From assembly GCA_903882805.1 (NCBI GenBank), contig CAIRYK010000070.1, forward strand, positions 1 through 64,000: 64,000 bases of DNA, in the 5' to 3' direction. Positions 1 through 9,246 of the stretch are shown here, in pieces. Position 1 is the stretch's first letter. The number at the start of each line of letters is the position of its first letter. Below the pieces are notes generated by a model. The model saw nothing but the letters and a program-made list of their open reading frames with translations. It ran no database searches and was not told the DNA's origin. A program made the position numbers and the translations under genes. The stretch is from an uncultured Bacteroidota bacterium (GTDB taxonomy: Bacteria > Bacteroidota > Bacteroidia > Chitinophagales > Chitinophagaceae).

Positions 1-13
1 ATAAAGTGTAAAC

Positions 14-49
14 AAGCCCCGCTACGCCATCTGGGACGTAGCGGGGCTT
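14..49. terminator. Strong intrinsic terminator at window start
   Basis: A perfect 13-bp inverted repeat, AAGCCCCGCTACG at 14-26 and its complement at 37-49, encloses a 10-nt loop and is followed by a run of T (48-54). It probably ends a plus-strand gene lying left of the window. Confidence 0.85.
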
Positions 50-167
50 TTTTTATTGGGCTTTATTTCTTGCGCAATACGGGTAAAGAACCCAGCCAAT
101 ACGGGATTTCTCCCCTACCGCATGCTCAGTTTTATTGTAAAATTTGTAGTGCAAATAACCCACTCCA

Positions 168-383
168 ATGAGCGCAATACCCCCCGTATACGGCCAACGA
201 CTAACCAACAGAGAGAAAGAAATTATGCAGTACATAGCTAAGGGCTGGCGCACCGCCCAGATCGCCACCGAATTGGGCATTAGCGCATACACTGTTTTTA
301 ACCACCGAAAAAACGTAATAAAGAAAAAAGGAGTACGGAGCGTGCGGGAGGTAGTGATACAGAGCAAATTGTCAAAAAACTAA
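168..383 (+). CDS. Small solo LuxR/GerE-type HTH protein
   Basis: This 71-residue protein is almost entirely a GerE/LuxR DNA-binding domain. It has the family pattern LTNREKEIMQYIAKGW, then IATELGISAYTVFNHRKNV (recognition helix) and a final helix with RSVREVV. No receiver, PAS or autoinducer domain is attached, so any signal must come from a partner or from its own level. The start is ATG 168; no longer in-frame extension is evident. It lies 60 bp upstream of the papain-like protease on the same strand, so co-transcription is possible. The HTH call is firm from sequence; the target is unknown. Confidence 0.75.
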   Translation: MSAIPPVYGQRLTNREKEIMQYIAKGWRTAQIATELGISAYTVFNHRKNVIKKKGVRSVREVVIQSKLSKN

Positions 384-443
384 CGATACTAACAAAACCG
401 GGTAGCCGAAAACGGGAACAAGAGTAGGCGAAAAAAATCTATT

Positions 444-1340
444 ATGAAACATTCAAATTTTTCAATGGGCTGGAATAAAGACTACCCTGACTTACGAGAT
501 TATACCCCCTTAACGCTTTCGATTCCCGATAAAACTGCGGCGAACGGCGAAAATAGCTCTGTTAAAAACATGCTAGGAAAGCTCAACAGCATAAATCCAC
601 AGATTATTCTACCGGGAACAGTAGACCTACGCCAATGGTGTTCGCCAGTTGAAGATCAAGGTAATATTGGTAGTTGCACTGCAAACGCTGCTATTGCGGT
701 ATTAGAGTACTATGAAAAAAGAGCGTTCGGCAAGTATTTAGATGGCTCACGACTGTTCACCTATAAGACAACAAGAAATATATTGGGGTTATCAGGCGAC
801 ACTGGAGCATACCTTAGGAGTACAATGGCATCTATGGCGATGTTTGGAGTTGCATTAGAACAATACTATCCGTACAATGTCAATAATTTCGATAATGAGC
901 CAAGCTCATTTGTATATGCAATGGCGCAAAACTTCAAGGCTCTTACTTATTACCGCCTCGACCCATTGGGAGCTAAAACTGTAGAAGTTTTGGAATCCCT
1001 AAAAAAACATTTAGCTAATGGCATTCCTTCCATGTTTGGTTTTACGTGTTACTCATCACTAAATTCAGCATCAAACGGAAAAATTCCTTACCCACAAATG
1101 ACGGAGAAAGTCATAGGAGGTCACGCCGTCGCTGTTGTTGGATACGACGATGCTATGGTGATATCAAATGGTACTATTAGCACAACAGGCGCACTATTAA
1201 TTAAGAACTCTTGGGGAACTGAATGGGGGCTCGATGGATATGGATACCTGCCTTATGAATATGTACTCAGAGGACTTGCCGCGGATTTTTGGGTGCTGAT
1301 AAGCAGTCAATGGATTGATACGGGTAACTTTGGAATATAG
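444..1340 (+). CDS. Papain-like (C1) cysteine peptidase without signal peptide
   Basis: This 298-residue C1-family peptidase carries the full catalytic set. The oxyanion-hole Gln72 and nucleophile Cys78 sit in VEDQGNIGSCTANA, the general-base His227 in GGHAVAVVGYDD, and the orienting Asn255 in KNSWGTEWG. The N-terminal GWNKDYPDLRDY motif is common in bacterial C1 peptidases that run straight into the mature domain. There is no signal peptide and no clear inhibitory propeptide, so it is probably cytoplasmic or exported non-classically. Its codon use looks more AT-rich than the downstream housekeeping genes, which may mean transfer (inference). Substrate unknown; neighbours are a solo LuxR protein and convergent recG. 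Confidence 0.8.
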   Translation: MKHSNFSMGWNKDYPDLRDYTPLTLSIPDKTAANGENSSVKNMLGKLNSINPQIILPGTVDLRQWCSPVEDQGNIGSCTANAAIAVLEYYEKRAFGKYLDGSRLFTYKTTRNILGLSGDTGAYLRSTMASMAMFGVALEQYYPYNVNNFDNEPSSFVYAMAQNFKALTYYRLDPLGAKTVEVLESLKKHLANGIPSMFGFTCYSSLNSASNGKIPYPQMTEKVIGGHAVAVVGYDDAMVISNGTISTTGALLIKNSWGTEWGLDGYGYLPYEYVLRGLAADFWVLISSQWIDTGNFGI

Positions 1341-1383
1341 CAAATGAAAATACCAGCGGTAGCCATCTCCAAAGATGGCTGCC

Positions 1384-3411
1384 TCAACTTATCTTCCCCC
1401 AGTGTTTCTCTTTACCCTGTTGTAGCAGCATATATCTGAGTGGCTGATGTTCGGGGAGCGATAGTGTTGCATCTTTTGCCAAAACAGTTTGCGCAGCAAC
1501 TCGTGTCTCGTCCAGTATCGCGCCGTCGTGTACAATATCGGCCAGCTTAAACTTGAGCACGCCGCTTTGCTTTGTGCCATACATATCGCCGGGGCCGCGC
1601 ATCTCCAGGTCTTGCTCTGCTATTGAGAATCCATTGGTGGTAGACACCATAATGTTGATTCGCTTCTTACTTTCTTCAGATATCTTATTACCAGTAAGCA
1701 GTATACAATACGATTGATCGGCGCCGCGACCTACCCTGCCCCGCAACTGGTGCATTTGCGATAATCCAAATCTTTCAGCGCTTTCTATAAGCATTACCGA
1801 GGCATTGGGTACATTCACACCTACCTCTATTACCGTTGTTGCCACCAGCACATTGGCCTCGCCCTTCACAAAACGTTGCATATTGCGCTCGCGCTCTGCT
1901 GCATCTTGCCTGCCGTGCACCATGGCTATCCGGTATTTGTTTTCGTCAAACCAGATTTTCACCTGTTCATACCCGGCCATAAGGCTTTCATAATCCAGCT
2001 TTTCGCTTTCTTCTATCAGTGGGTATACTATATAGGCCTGCCGGCCTTTGTCTACTTCTTTTCTAATAAACTCCATTACGCCTGCACGCAGCGCATCGCG
2101 CCTATGCACCGTTTTTATCTCTTTACGGCCCGGTGGCAGTTCATCTATCACAGATACTTCCAGATCGCCATAAAGCGTCATTGCCAGCGTACGCGGTATA
2201 GGTGTGGCGGTCATTACCAATATATGAGGGGGCATCTCGTTTTTCTTCCACAGGCGGGCGCGCTGCCCCACACCAAAACGGTGCTGCTCGTCTATTACGG
2301 CCATACCCAAATTCTTAAACTGCACTGTATCTTCTATCAGTGCGTGGGTGCCCACCACAATTTCGGTAGTTCCCGTTGCCAGCTCAGCGAGTATTTCCCG
2401 GCGCGCTTTAGCTTTCACCGCCCCGGTAAGTAGCCGCACTTTAATGCCCATCGGCTCAACCAGCGCCGATATACCAAAGTAGTGTTGCTGCGCCAATATT
2501 TCGGTAGGCGCCATAATACAAGCCTGAAAACCATTATCTATAGCCAGCAGCATGGTCATTACCGCTACTATGGTTTTACCGCTACCCACATCGCCTTGCA
2601 GCAGGCGGTTCATTTGCTTGCCTGTTGCAGTATCTTGCCTTATTTCGCGCAATACACGTTTTTGTGCACCTGTGAGTTGAAAGGGTAAATGGTCGCGAAA
2701 GAAATTATTGAAATAATCGCCCACCTTCTCAAATAACCAACCGCGCTGCGCCGTGTGCTGCAGCCGCAATCGGGCTATCATCATTTGCGATACAAAAAGC
2801 TCCTCCCACTTTAGCCTATAACGCGCCATTTGTTCATGCTCCACAGTATCAGGAAAATGCAGCCAGCGCAACGCATAATACCGATTGCACAATCTGTAGT
2901 TTCTTAAAATATCTGCCGGTAGCACTTCTGCAATATCGGCGTGCTTTATACGCTCAAACATTGCCGCAGTCAGCTTGGCAAACGACCGGTTGGTAATGCC
3001 TCTTACTCTTAGCTTTTCGGTGGTTGGGTATACTGGCTGCATACCAGCAACTGCAGTTTCAGCATTGTAAGGCTCAATTTCAGGATGGGCTATGTTGTAT
3101 ATGCCATTGAATGCAGAAATTTTACCAAATACAATATAGCGTTCGTTTTCGCGCAGCGATTTCTTCATCCATTGCGCCCCCTGAAACCAAAGCAGTTCTA
3201 TTCGCCCGGTTTCATCGAACAACGTAGCTACCAGTCTTCGTTTCCTGCCTTCTCCCTCTTCTGTAATATTTATCAGCTTACCTGTTATTTGCGCATATTC
3301 AATAGATTCATCTATCGAACCTATCTTCACCAACTGAGTACGATCGAAATAACGATAGGGATAATGGTGGAGCAAATCTTCGAAAACGCTAATCCCGAGT
3401 TCCGTACGCAA
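1384..3411 (-). CDS. recG: ATP-dependent DNA helicase RecG
   Basis: RecG remodels stalled replication forks and Holliday junctions. Visible features are an N-terminal wedge/OB domain, Walker A in GDVGSGKTIVAV, the DEQH box in VIDEQHRFGVGQRARL, SAT-like MTATPIPRT, and the helicase C motifs ending in QLRGRVGRGADQSYC. The first permitted start in the frame is TTG at 3411, giving 675 residues, shorter than the usual ~700. The frame stays open to 3495 and encodes ILETPIEFLRGVGPQRGDLL, the conserved RecG N-terminus, but contains no ATG, GTG or TTG there. Translation therefore probably starts upstream at a non-canonical codon such as ATT or ATA, or the sequence carries a start-codon change. Product identity is certain; the 5' end is not. 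Confidence 0.93.
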   Translation of the reverse strand: MRTELGISVFEDLLHHYPYRYFDRTQLVKIGSIDESIEYAQITGKLINITEEGEGRKRRLVATLFDETGRIELLWFQGAQWMKKSLRENERYIVFGKISAFNGIYNIAHPEIEPYNAETAVAGMQPVYPTTEKLRVRGITNRSFAKLTAAMFERIKHADIAEVLPADILRNYRLCNRYYALRWLHFPDTVEHEQMARYRLKWEELFVSQMMIARLRLQHTAQRGWLFEKVGDYFNNFFRDHLPFQLTGAQKRVLREIRQDTATGKQMNRLLQGDVGSGKTIVAVMTMLLAIDNGFQACIMAPTEILAQQHYFGISALVEPMGIKVRLLTGAVKAKARREILAELATGTTEIVVGTHALIEDTVQFKNLGMAVIDEQHRFGVGQRARLWKKNEMPPHILVMTATPIPRTLAMTLYGDLEVSVIDELPPGRKEIKTVHRRDALRAGVMEFIRKEVDKGRQAYIVYPLIEESEKLDYESLMAGYEQVKIWFDENKYRIAMVHGRQDAAERERNMQRFVKGEANVLVATTVIEVGVNVPNASVMLIESAERFGLSQMHQLRGRVGRGADQSYCILLTGNKISEESKKRINIMVSTTNGFSIAEQDLEMRGPGDMYGTKQSGVLKFKLADIVHDGAILDETRVAAQTVLAKDATLSLPEHQPLRYMLLQQGKEKHWGKIS

Positions 3412-3498
3412 CAGGTCGCCCCTTTGCGGGCCAACCCCTCGAAGAAATTCTATGGGCGTTTCTAATATAGAGAGTGACTGATTGATGCGACAAATTTA

Positions 3499-4056
3499 AT
3501 GGCACAAAGCCACATTAAATCAACTCCTGCAAAAAGTGGAAAAATACCCTGACTATCTTCAATTTTCACACAACCAAACAACAACCAACACAACGAAATG
3601 ACGCTTATGTTTAGAACAGTATTTGTTCATTCAAAATGAATCTTCAAGCTTTGACTTAGTAACCTACTCATACACCTATTATTCTCTATAACCGCCAGGG
3701 GTTGTAACAGAATTACCAAATTTCGGATATGCGCCAAGCAAACCATTCCAATAGACTATCACCTGATTAGAATATGGTATTTTGAGTACAGCAAACTATT
3801 GCGGCAAACCGTTACATTTTAAACGCCTGTTTGCATTAAGCTATTGTCCGGATACTATTAAACCGACAATGCACTTAAATCGTTCTTTAACCAACTAACT
3901 GTTGGCAATAAAGCCACACAAAAACCTGCATTTTATAAATTATTAACCAACACAAAACAAGCCGCTAACAAACAAAACGCCAACATCGACATTAATTAAT
4001 TTATTTATCTGAAACCTTGGTTAATCCGCTTGCCGGGGCTAATTTTACCAAATTAT
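3499..4056. other. Long intergenic region without a recognisable gene
   Basis: About 550 bp, AT-rich, between the divergent recG and SGNH-esterase genes. I see no ORF with family character, no tRNA-like sequence and no strong hairpin. It probably holds both promoters. Confidence 0.5.
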
Positions 4057-7000
4057 ATGCTACGCAGGTTACCCATAGTAAGTTCATATCACACTGCATT
4101 TTCATTTTCGAAATTGCATAACTCGCTTTTTTACAAGCTTTTTGTTTCATCCCTATTATTATTTCTCCCATTAATATTACCCGCCCAGACCGGAGCCTAT
4201 TATTATGGTATTTTATCAACCGGACAAAGCCTCGCGGTTGGATATAATTCGGTGAGCGCACTCACACGGACACAACCCTACAATAATAGGATGCTGGCTG
4301 GCGGCGGCGGCGGTACCGGGTTGGGCGCCTACCTTACGCCGCTACTTGAAACAGGCGTTTTGGAAACGCCTGGCAGCGCAATGGCCAACAGCATCATAGC
4401 CAATACACCTGGTCATTTATTCGATTTGGTGGTCAACAACAATGCCGTACCCAGCGCTCCATATGCCGATTTAGAACGTGGCACAACTGCCTATAACACC
4501 GCTCTAACGCAGGTATCAAACATAACGGCTGCGGCTGCAGCGATAGGGCGCCCCTACAAGGTGACTGCAATAACGGCGATACATGGAGAAACAGACAACA
4601 GGTATTTTTACTTACCCGGACCTATAGCTCCAAACACCCCTGCATACGACACCAACCTTGCCACCTACGAAGCCAATCTGGTGCGCTGGCAAGCCGACTA
4701 TGAGGCCGACATACGAGCTATAACAGGACAAACAGGTACAATACCATTATTTACCGACCAGTTAAGTTCGTTCTTTTCTTCCTTTGGCAATACTAAAACA
4801 TCTTCCGTGCCAATGGCTCAACTCGCAGCCGCCGAGCACAATCCCGGAAAAATATACATGGTGACACCAAAGTATTTTTTTAGATACTCAGATCTACACC
4901 ACATGACTGCTGCCAGCTACCGCTGGCTCGGCGAGTATTACGGCAAGGTGATTAAAAAAGTAGTTGTCGACCATCAGGACTGGAAACCGCTAAGCCCTAC
5001 ATCAATTACACGTGTAGGCAATGTCATTTACGCTGTTTTTCACGTGCCCTCGGGCCGTCTCGTTTTTGATGTAACCAACGAACTGGCGCGATCGAATAAA
5101 GGGTTTGAATATGCAGACAATACCACTTCTGCTTATATTACTGGTGTGCAAATACTGGGTACCGATTCAGTAAAAATAACACTCAGCCGAACTCCAACAG
5201 GATCAAACCAAAGATTAAGGTATGCTTTTACAGGCGTGGTGGGCGTAATGCCCGGCGCAGTGGTACCAGGAGCAGCCGGCGGCAACCTCCGCGACACCGA
5301 CCCCTACCCCAGTCTGTATGGCAATACGCTCTATAATTGGTGCGTACAATTCGACAAACCCATTACATCTTGCCCACCAGTTGCCGACCCAATTGCTGGC
5401 AGCGCTACAGTATGCGAAGGCGGAACAACAACGCTTAGCGATACGTCGCCAGGCGGTGTATGGAGCTCATCGGGAGTAAATGCCTCTGTTTCTTTTGTAG
5501 GCGTTGTCACTGGTCTTTCTTTAGGAACCGAGGTAATCACCTACCGCATAACCAATACTTGTGGCTCTGCTTTTGCCACCAAAACCATATCAGTTACTAC
5601 TTCTCCCGGCGCTGGTACGCTTACAGGCGCATCAAATGTATGTGTGAGTTCCGCTATCACGCTGACGCCTTCAATACCCGGCGGCACCTGGAGCGCCACC
5701 AACGCTAATGCTACAGTGTTTAGCGGCATAGTACGCGGCAACCGTCCCGGCATCGACACCATAGTTTATAAAATCACCAGTAGCTGCGGTGTAACTATGG
5801 TTACAAAAACCGTTTCTATCGACCCACTTCCTGCTATCGGCCCCATATCCGGACCGTCTTCAGTATGCACGGGAGCTACCATTACGCTTACAGACACAAC
5901 GGTAGGCGGCGTATGGAGCTGCACCAATCCCCGGGCTACAGTATCGGGCGGTATTGTTACTGGTATGTCTACAGGAGCTGATACAGTAGTATATACGTTA
6001 ACCACGGGCTGCGGCATTATCGCAATCACGAAACGAATAACAGTTGATGCCGCGCCTGGCTCAGTAACGATTTCCGGAGCTGGCAATGTGTGTGTGGGTA
6101 TTTCTACCACGCTAACACCATCTGCCACTGGCGGCGCTTGGAACGCAAGCAATACAACTGCAACAGTATATGGCGGCATAGTAAGAGGATATCGCGGAGG
6201 ATTAGATACCATTACCTATAGCATTACCAATAGCTGCGGCTCATCGGCTGCTACAAAAACTATTAGTGTTACCCCTTTACCTGATGCTGGCGCCATTACC
6301 GGCCCCACATCTGTTTGCACTGGCGACACCATTACGCTTACAGATACCACCCCCGGCGGGCTATGGCGTTCGTCCGGCGTTTATTGTACGCTGGTGGGCA
6401 ACACAGTTATAGGTAGATCTGCAGGCGCTGAAACCATAACCTACACCGTCAGGAATATCTGTGGTGTTGCTACTGCCACAAAAAGGATAACAGTAAATAT
6501 AGCGCCCGGCTCGGTAATCCTTTCCGGGGCTGCCAATGTGTGCGTCGGCACGGCTACTGCTTTTTCAGCTTCGGCATCCGGGGGTACCTGGAGCGCTACC
6601 AACACTAGCGCCTCTGTAATTAGCGGCATTGTACGGGGCTTATCGGCTGGCATTGATACTATTCAGTATACTATAACCAATGGCTGCGGCTCTGCTACGG
6701 CAACGCGCACCATTGCTATATACCCACAACCCAATGCCGGATACATAACAGGTCCGTCATCAGTATGTGTCGGAGATACCATTACCCTCGTCGATACCGC
6801 TTCAGGTGGATTGTGGAATGCCGCCGGTGTTTACTGCCAGATGGTAGGTCCAAGAATTATTGGCCGTAGCGCTGGTAGCGAGGTAATTTCCTATACCGTT
6901 GTAAACGGTTGCGGCGCTGCAACAGCCACTAAACTAATAACAGTATTGGCGGCTACTAAGGCCGGCGCCATTTATGGGCCGGAAAAACTATGCGTTGGCG

Positions 7001-8136
7001 CAACTATACAATATGCTCATTCTACCGGCGGTGGGGCATGGTCAGTGACCAACGACGTTGCCAGTATGTCGGGAGGCGGTTTCCTAACCGGGGTTCGTAA
7101 GGGTATAGATACAATACGGTATACTATATCCGGCGTTTGCGGTTTGGCGGTAGCTACACAAACCGTTTCCGTAGCCGAAGCCCCCAATGCTGGCAATATT
7201 TCAGGCCCATCGTGTGTTATCATAGGTTCAACGATCACGCTTACCGACACCGTACCCGGCGGGGTTTGGAGTGTTGCAAACGCCTCGGCATCGGTGACAA
7301 ACGAAGGAGTGGTAACAGGCCTGTTTTATGGTCGCAACCTCATAAAATACACAGTGACCAACGATTGCGGCGCAGTTATGGTGGGGGTACCCGTAGATGT
7401 GGAAAATCCGTTGAGCCCTATTGTGGGTGAAAAAGATATGTGTGTGGGTCATATTACCACATTTGCTCAATCTATGCCCGGTGGAACTTGGTCGAGCAGC
7501 GCGCCCAATGTAGCCACTGTTGGCACAAGCAGCGGCAAGGTTGCCGGAATAGCGGCAGGATCGGCGATAATCACCTATACTACTCCATGCGGAATTGTAA
7601 CCACTACGGTGAATATCGGAGAATTACCCCCAATAACAGGCGTGAACAGCATATTTCCTGGTAAGTCTACAACACTTAAACCGCCATTAAACGGGGGATG
7701 GTGGACGAGCAGCAATACTGGAGTGGCAACAATAACCCAAACAGGCCTATTGACAGGCGTGGCAAGCGGTACAGCGATAATTACCTATGAGCTACATATT
7801 GGTTGCAGTTCGTTTTTATCGGTAACGGTTGAAACTTTTATTACCCCACCTACGCCTCCAACACCACAAAACCTAAAATTATCAGTGTATCCAAACCCCA
7901 ATACAGGTGATTTTGTTTTAGGGGGTACACTTAACAGTAACAATTCAATGGACGCGCACATTCATTTGGTAAATACTACCGGCCAAATTATTTATGCCCG
8001 TACCACACTTGTGTTTACCAACCAAATAAACGAACATTTCTACCTTAACGAAAAATTACCTGCCGGTATGTATTTTCTAATACTCGAAACCGAGAAACAG
8101 CGTGAAGTTTTCAGGTTCGAAGTCCATCACCACTAG
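4057..8136 (+). CDS. T9SS-exported SGNH-esterase-like protein with Ig-like repeats
   Basis: This 1359-residue secreted protein has four parts. First is a signal peptide with hydrophobic core LFVSSLLLFLPLILPAQ. Second is an SGNH/sialate-O-acetylesterase-like domain (about residues 45-330) with the nucleophile block STGQSLAVGYN, a block-III-like HGETD and a C-terminal SDLHHMTAASY that would supply Asp-His. Third are eleven ~75-residue Ig/PKD-like repeats. Last is a type A T9SS sorting domain with LSVYPNPNTGDF near the end and LPAGMYFLI close to the C-terminus. ATG 4057 is preferred to an upstream in-frame TTG (4030). It probably removes acyl groups from surface or dietary polysaccharide after T9SS export, and repeats would hold the enzyme away from the cell. 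Substrate is inference. Confidence 0.8.
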   Translation: MLRRLPIVSSYHTAFSFSKLHNSLFYKLFVSSLLLFLPLILPAQTGAYYYGILSTGQSLAVGYNSVSALTRTQPYNNRMLAGGGGGTGLGAYLTPLLETGVLETPGSAMANSIIANTPGHLFDLVVNNNAVPSAPYADLERGTTAYNTALTQVSNITAAAAAIGRPYKVTAITAIHGETDNRYFYLPGPIAPNTPAYDTNLATYEANLVRWQADYEADIRAITGQTGTIPLFTDQLSSFFSSFGNTKTSSVPMAQLAAAEHNPGKIYMVTPKYFFRYSDLHHMTAASYRWLGEYYGKVIKKVVVDHQDWKPLSPTSITRVGNVIYAVFHVPSGRLVFDVTNELARSNKGFEYADNTTSAYITGVQILGTDSVKITLSRTPTGSNQRLRYAFTGVVGVMPGAVVPGAAGGNLRDTDPYPSLYGNTLYNWCVQFDKPITSCPPVADPIAGSATVCEGGTTTLSDTSPGGVWSSSGVNASVSFVGVVTGLSLGTEVITYRITNTCGSAFATKTISVTTSPGAGTLTGASNVCVSSAITLTPSIPGGTWSATNANATVFSGIVRGNRPGIDTIVYKITSSCGVTMVTKTVSIDPLPAIGPISGPSSVCTGATITLTDTTVGGVWSCTNPRATVSGGIVTGMSTGADTVVYTLTTGCGIIAITKRITVDAAPGSVTISGAGNVCVGISTTLTPSATGGAWNASNTTATVYGGIVRGYRGGLDTITYSITNSCGSSAATKTISVTPLPDAGAITGPTSVCTGDTITLTDTTPGGLWRSSGVYCTLVGNTVIGRSAGAETITYTVRNICGVATATKRITVNIAPGSVILSGAANVCVGTATAFSASASGGTWSATNTSASVISGIVRGLSAGIDTIQYTITNGCGSATATRTIAIYPQPNAGYITGPSSVCVGDTITLVDTASGGLWNAAGVYCQMVGPRIIGRSAGSEVISYTVVNGCGAATATKLITVLAATKAGAIYGPEKLCVGATIQYAHSTGGGAWSVTNDVASMSGGGFLTGVRKGIDTIRYTISGVCGLAVATQTVSVAEAPNAGNISGPSCVIIGSTITLTDTVPGGVWSVANASASVTNEGVVTGLFYGRNLIKYTVTNDCGAVMVGVPVDVENPLSPIVGEKDMCVGHITTFAQSMPGGTWSSSAPNVATVGTSSGKVAGIAAGSAIITYTTPCGIVTTTVNIGELPPITGVNSIFPGKSTTLKPPLNGGWWTSSNTGVATITQTGLLTGVASGTAIITYELHIGCSSFLSVTVETFITPPTPPTPQNLKLSVYPNPNTGDFVLGGTLNSNNSMDAHIHLVNTTGQIIYARTTLVFTNQINEHFYLNEKLPAGMYFLILETEKQREVFRFEVHHH
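5380..7845 (+). repeat. Eleven tandem ~225-bp Ig-like repeats, alternating in two types
   Basis: The repeats begin at roughly 5389, 5611, 5836, 6056, 6283, 6508, 6730, 6957, 7186, 7414 and 7633, so the period is about 225 bp (75 residues). Each has a Val-Cys-x-Gly near its start (degenerate in the last few), Gly-Gly-x-Trp in the middle and Cys-Gly before the final strand, so one disulfide per repeat is plausible. Repeats 3, 5 and 7 share GPSSVC-type openings with TITLTDT. Repeats 2, 4 and 6 share SGA-NVCV openings and the SGIVRG motif. The array therefore looks built from a two-repeat unit, with repeats 8-11 more diverged. Confidence 0.85.
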
Positions 8137-8161
8137 AAGCCCAACAACCCGATAATTCCAA

Positions 8162-9082
8162 TCAACTATTTCCCAAAAACCGTTTTGTAAATGCATAAAG
8201 GTTGAAGTCGGCATGGTCTGCCACTTTCGCCAGTTGATCCCGAAGTTTATTCTGGCTAATATCTTTCATACGGTGCGATTGTATCAGCTGCCAGCATTTC
8301 TCGGTTAGTAAATGCAGTCTTTTGTCTGGCAGCGATTGCTGGTTATCCAGATACAGCTCTATTTCGCCGGCCAATTCTGCAATACCACTATCCTTGGTAG
8401 CTATTGTTTTCACAACAGCCATTTCTTTATTGTCGCCGGCGCGCTCGTGCGCCAAAATGCGCAAATTCCTATACAAAGCCTCAGCTTCTTCATGGTCGGC
8501 CTTGTTTACTACAAAAATGTTGGCAATTTCCATTATACCAGCTTTTATGGTTTGCACCTCATCGCCTGCCTCTGGTACAAGAGCTACCACCGTGCAGTCG
8601 GCAAGACCTGCAATTTCCACCTCGCTTTGGCCTACCCCTACCGTTTCTACGATTATCAAATCGAATGGGGCGTCCTTAACAATGTCTGTTATTTCGATAA
8701 TCTTCGCATTTAGCCCCCCTAATGCTCCGCGCGTAGCCAGCGAACGGATAAAAATATTAGGGTTGGTGTAATACTCGCTCATGCGAATACGATCGCCCAA
8801 AAGCGCGCCATAATTAAATGGCGACGACGGATCAACTGCTATTACTGCAATCTTTTTATTGTTATTCAGCCAGTGTTTCAATAGCGCATTTACTATAGTG
8901 CTCTTACCAGCGCCGGGAGGTCCTGTTATTCCCACTACACGCGCACTTCGATTCTCACTCAGATTCATCAACAAATCTTCATAACCGGTCAGTTCATTTT
9001 CCACTATGGTTATACCCCGCGCCAGCGCCCTGAAATTGCCGCTTTTTATCTCTTTATGTAGTTGCTCTATGTTGGTTTGCAC
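8162..9082 (-). CDS. meaB: MeaB/ArgK-family G3E GTPase (methylmalonyl-CoA mutase chaperone)
   Basis: This 306-residue P-loop GTPase of the MeaB/ArgK family guards and reloads adenosylcobalamin on methylmalonyl-CoA mutase in the cytoplasm. Walker A is GITGPPGAGKST (from residue 51). Further family blocks are VDPSSPFNYGALLGDRIRM, FIRSLATRGALGGL, IIVETVGVGQSEVEI and the guanine-specificity NKAD. The start is GTG 9082. No mutase gene is in the window, so it acts in trans on one encoded elsewhere. Length matches the family (~310-330). Convergent with the SGNH-esterase gene with a 25-bp gap. Confidence 0.92.
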   Translation of the reverse strand: MQTNIEQLHKEIKSGNFRALARGITIVENELTGYEDLLMNLSENRSARVVGITGPPGAGKSTIVNALLKHWLNNNKKIAVIAVDPSSPFNYGALLGDRIRMSEYYTNPNIFIRSLATRGALGGLNAKIIEITDIVKDAPFDLIIVETVGVGQSEVEIAGLADCTVVALVPEAGDEVQTIKAGIMEIANIFVVNKADHEEAEALYRNLRILAHERAGDNKEMAVVKTIATKDSGIAELAGEIELYLDNQQSLPDKRLHLLTEKCWQLIQSHRMKDISQNKLRDQLAKVADHADFNLYAFTKRFLGNS

Positions 9083-9246
9083 TAAATATTGTTTTTATCC
9101 GTTTCAGTATTATTGTATCCGCTACGCCTTATTAATCGCTTTTCATCGGTTTGATTACCTTTATGGTTACCATACAACCTTGTTGTTTCAACATTTATGC
9201 GAACAATAGCCTGTTTAGGCTACTAAAATAAACCAGTATTTTAATT

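Noticed and set aside
53-367. Minus-strand 104-residue ORF opposite the LuxR gene
   Set aside because: It overlaps the terminator and the HTH gene and has no family character; it is a shadow.
1805-2688. Several plus-strand ORFs inside recG
   Set aside because: They mirror the recG reading frame and show no protein family pattern.
3499-4056. Possible small RNA or tRNA in the long gap
   Set aside because: No cloverleaf-like arms or strong hairpin could be found by eye.
5331-7470. Periodic ORFs on both strands within the Ig-repeat array
   Set aside because: Their regularity is produced by the repeats themselves; the encoded peptides are low-complexity Pro/Thr/Val strings.
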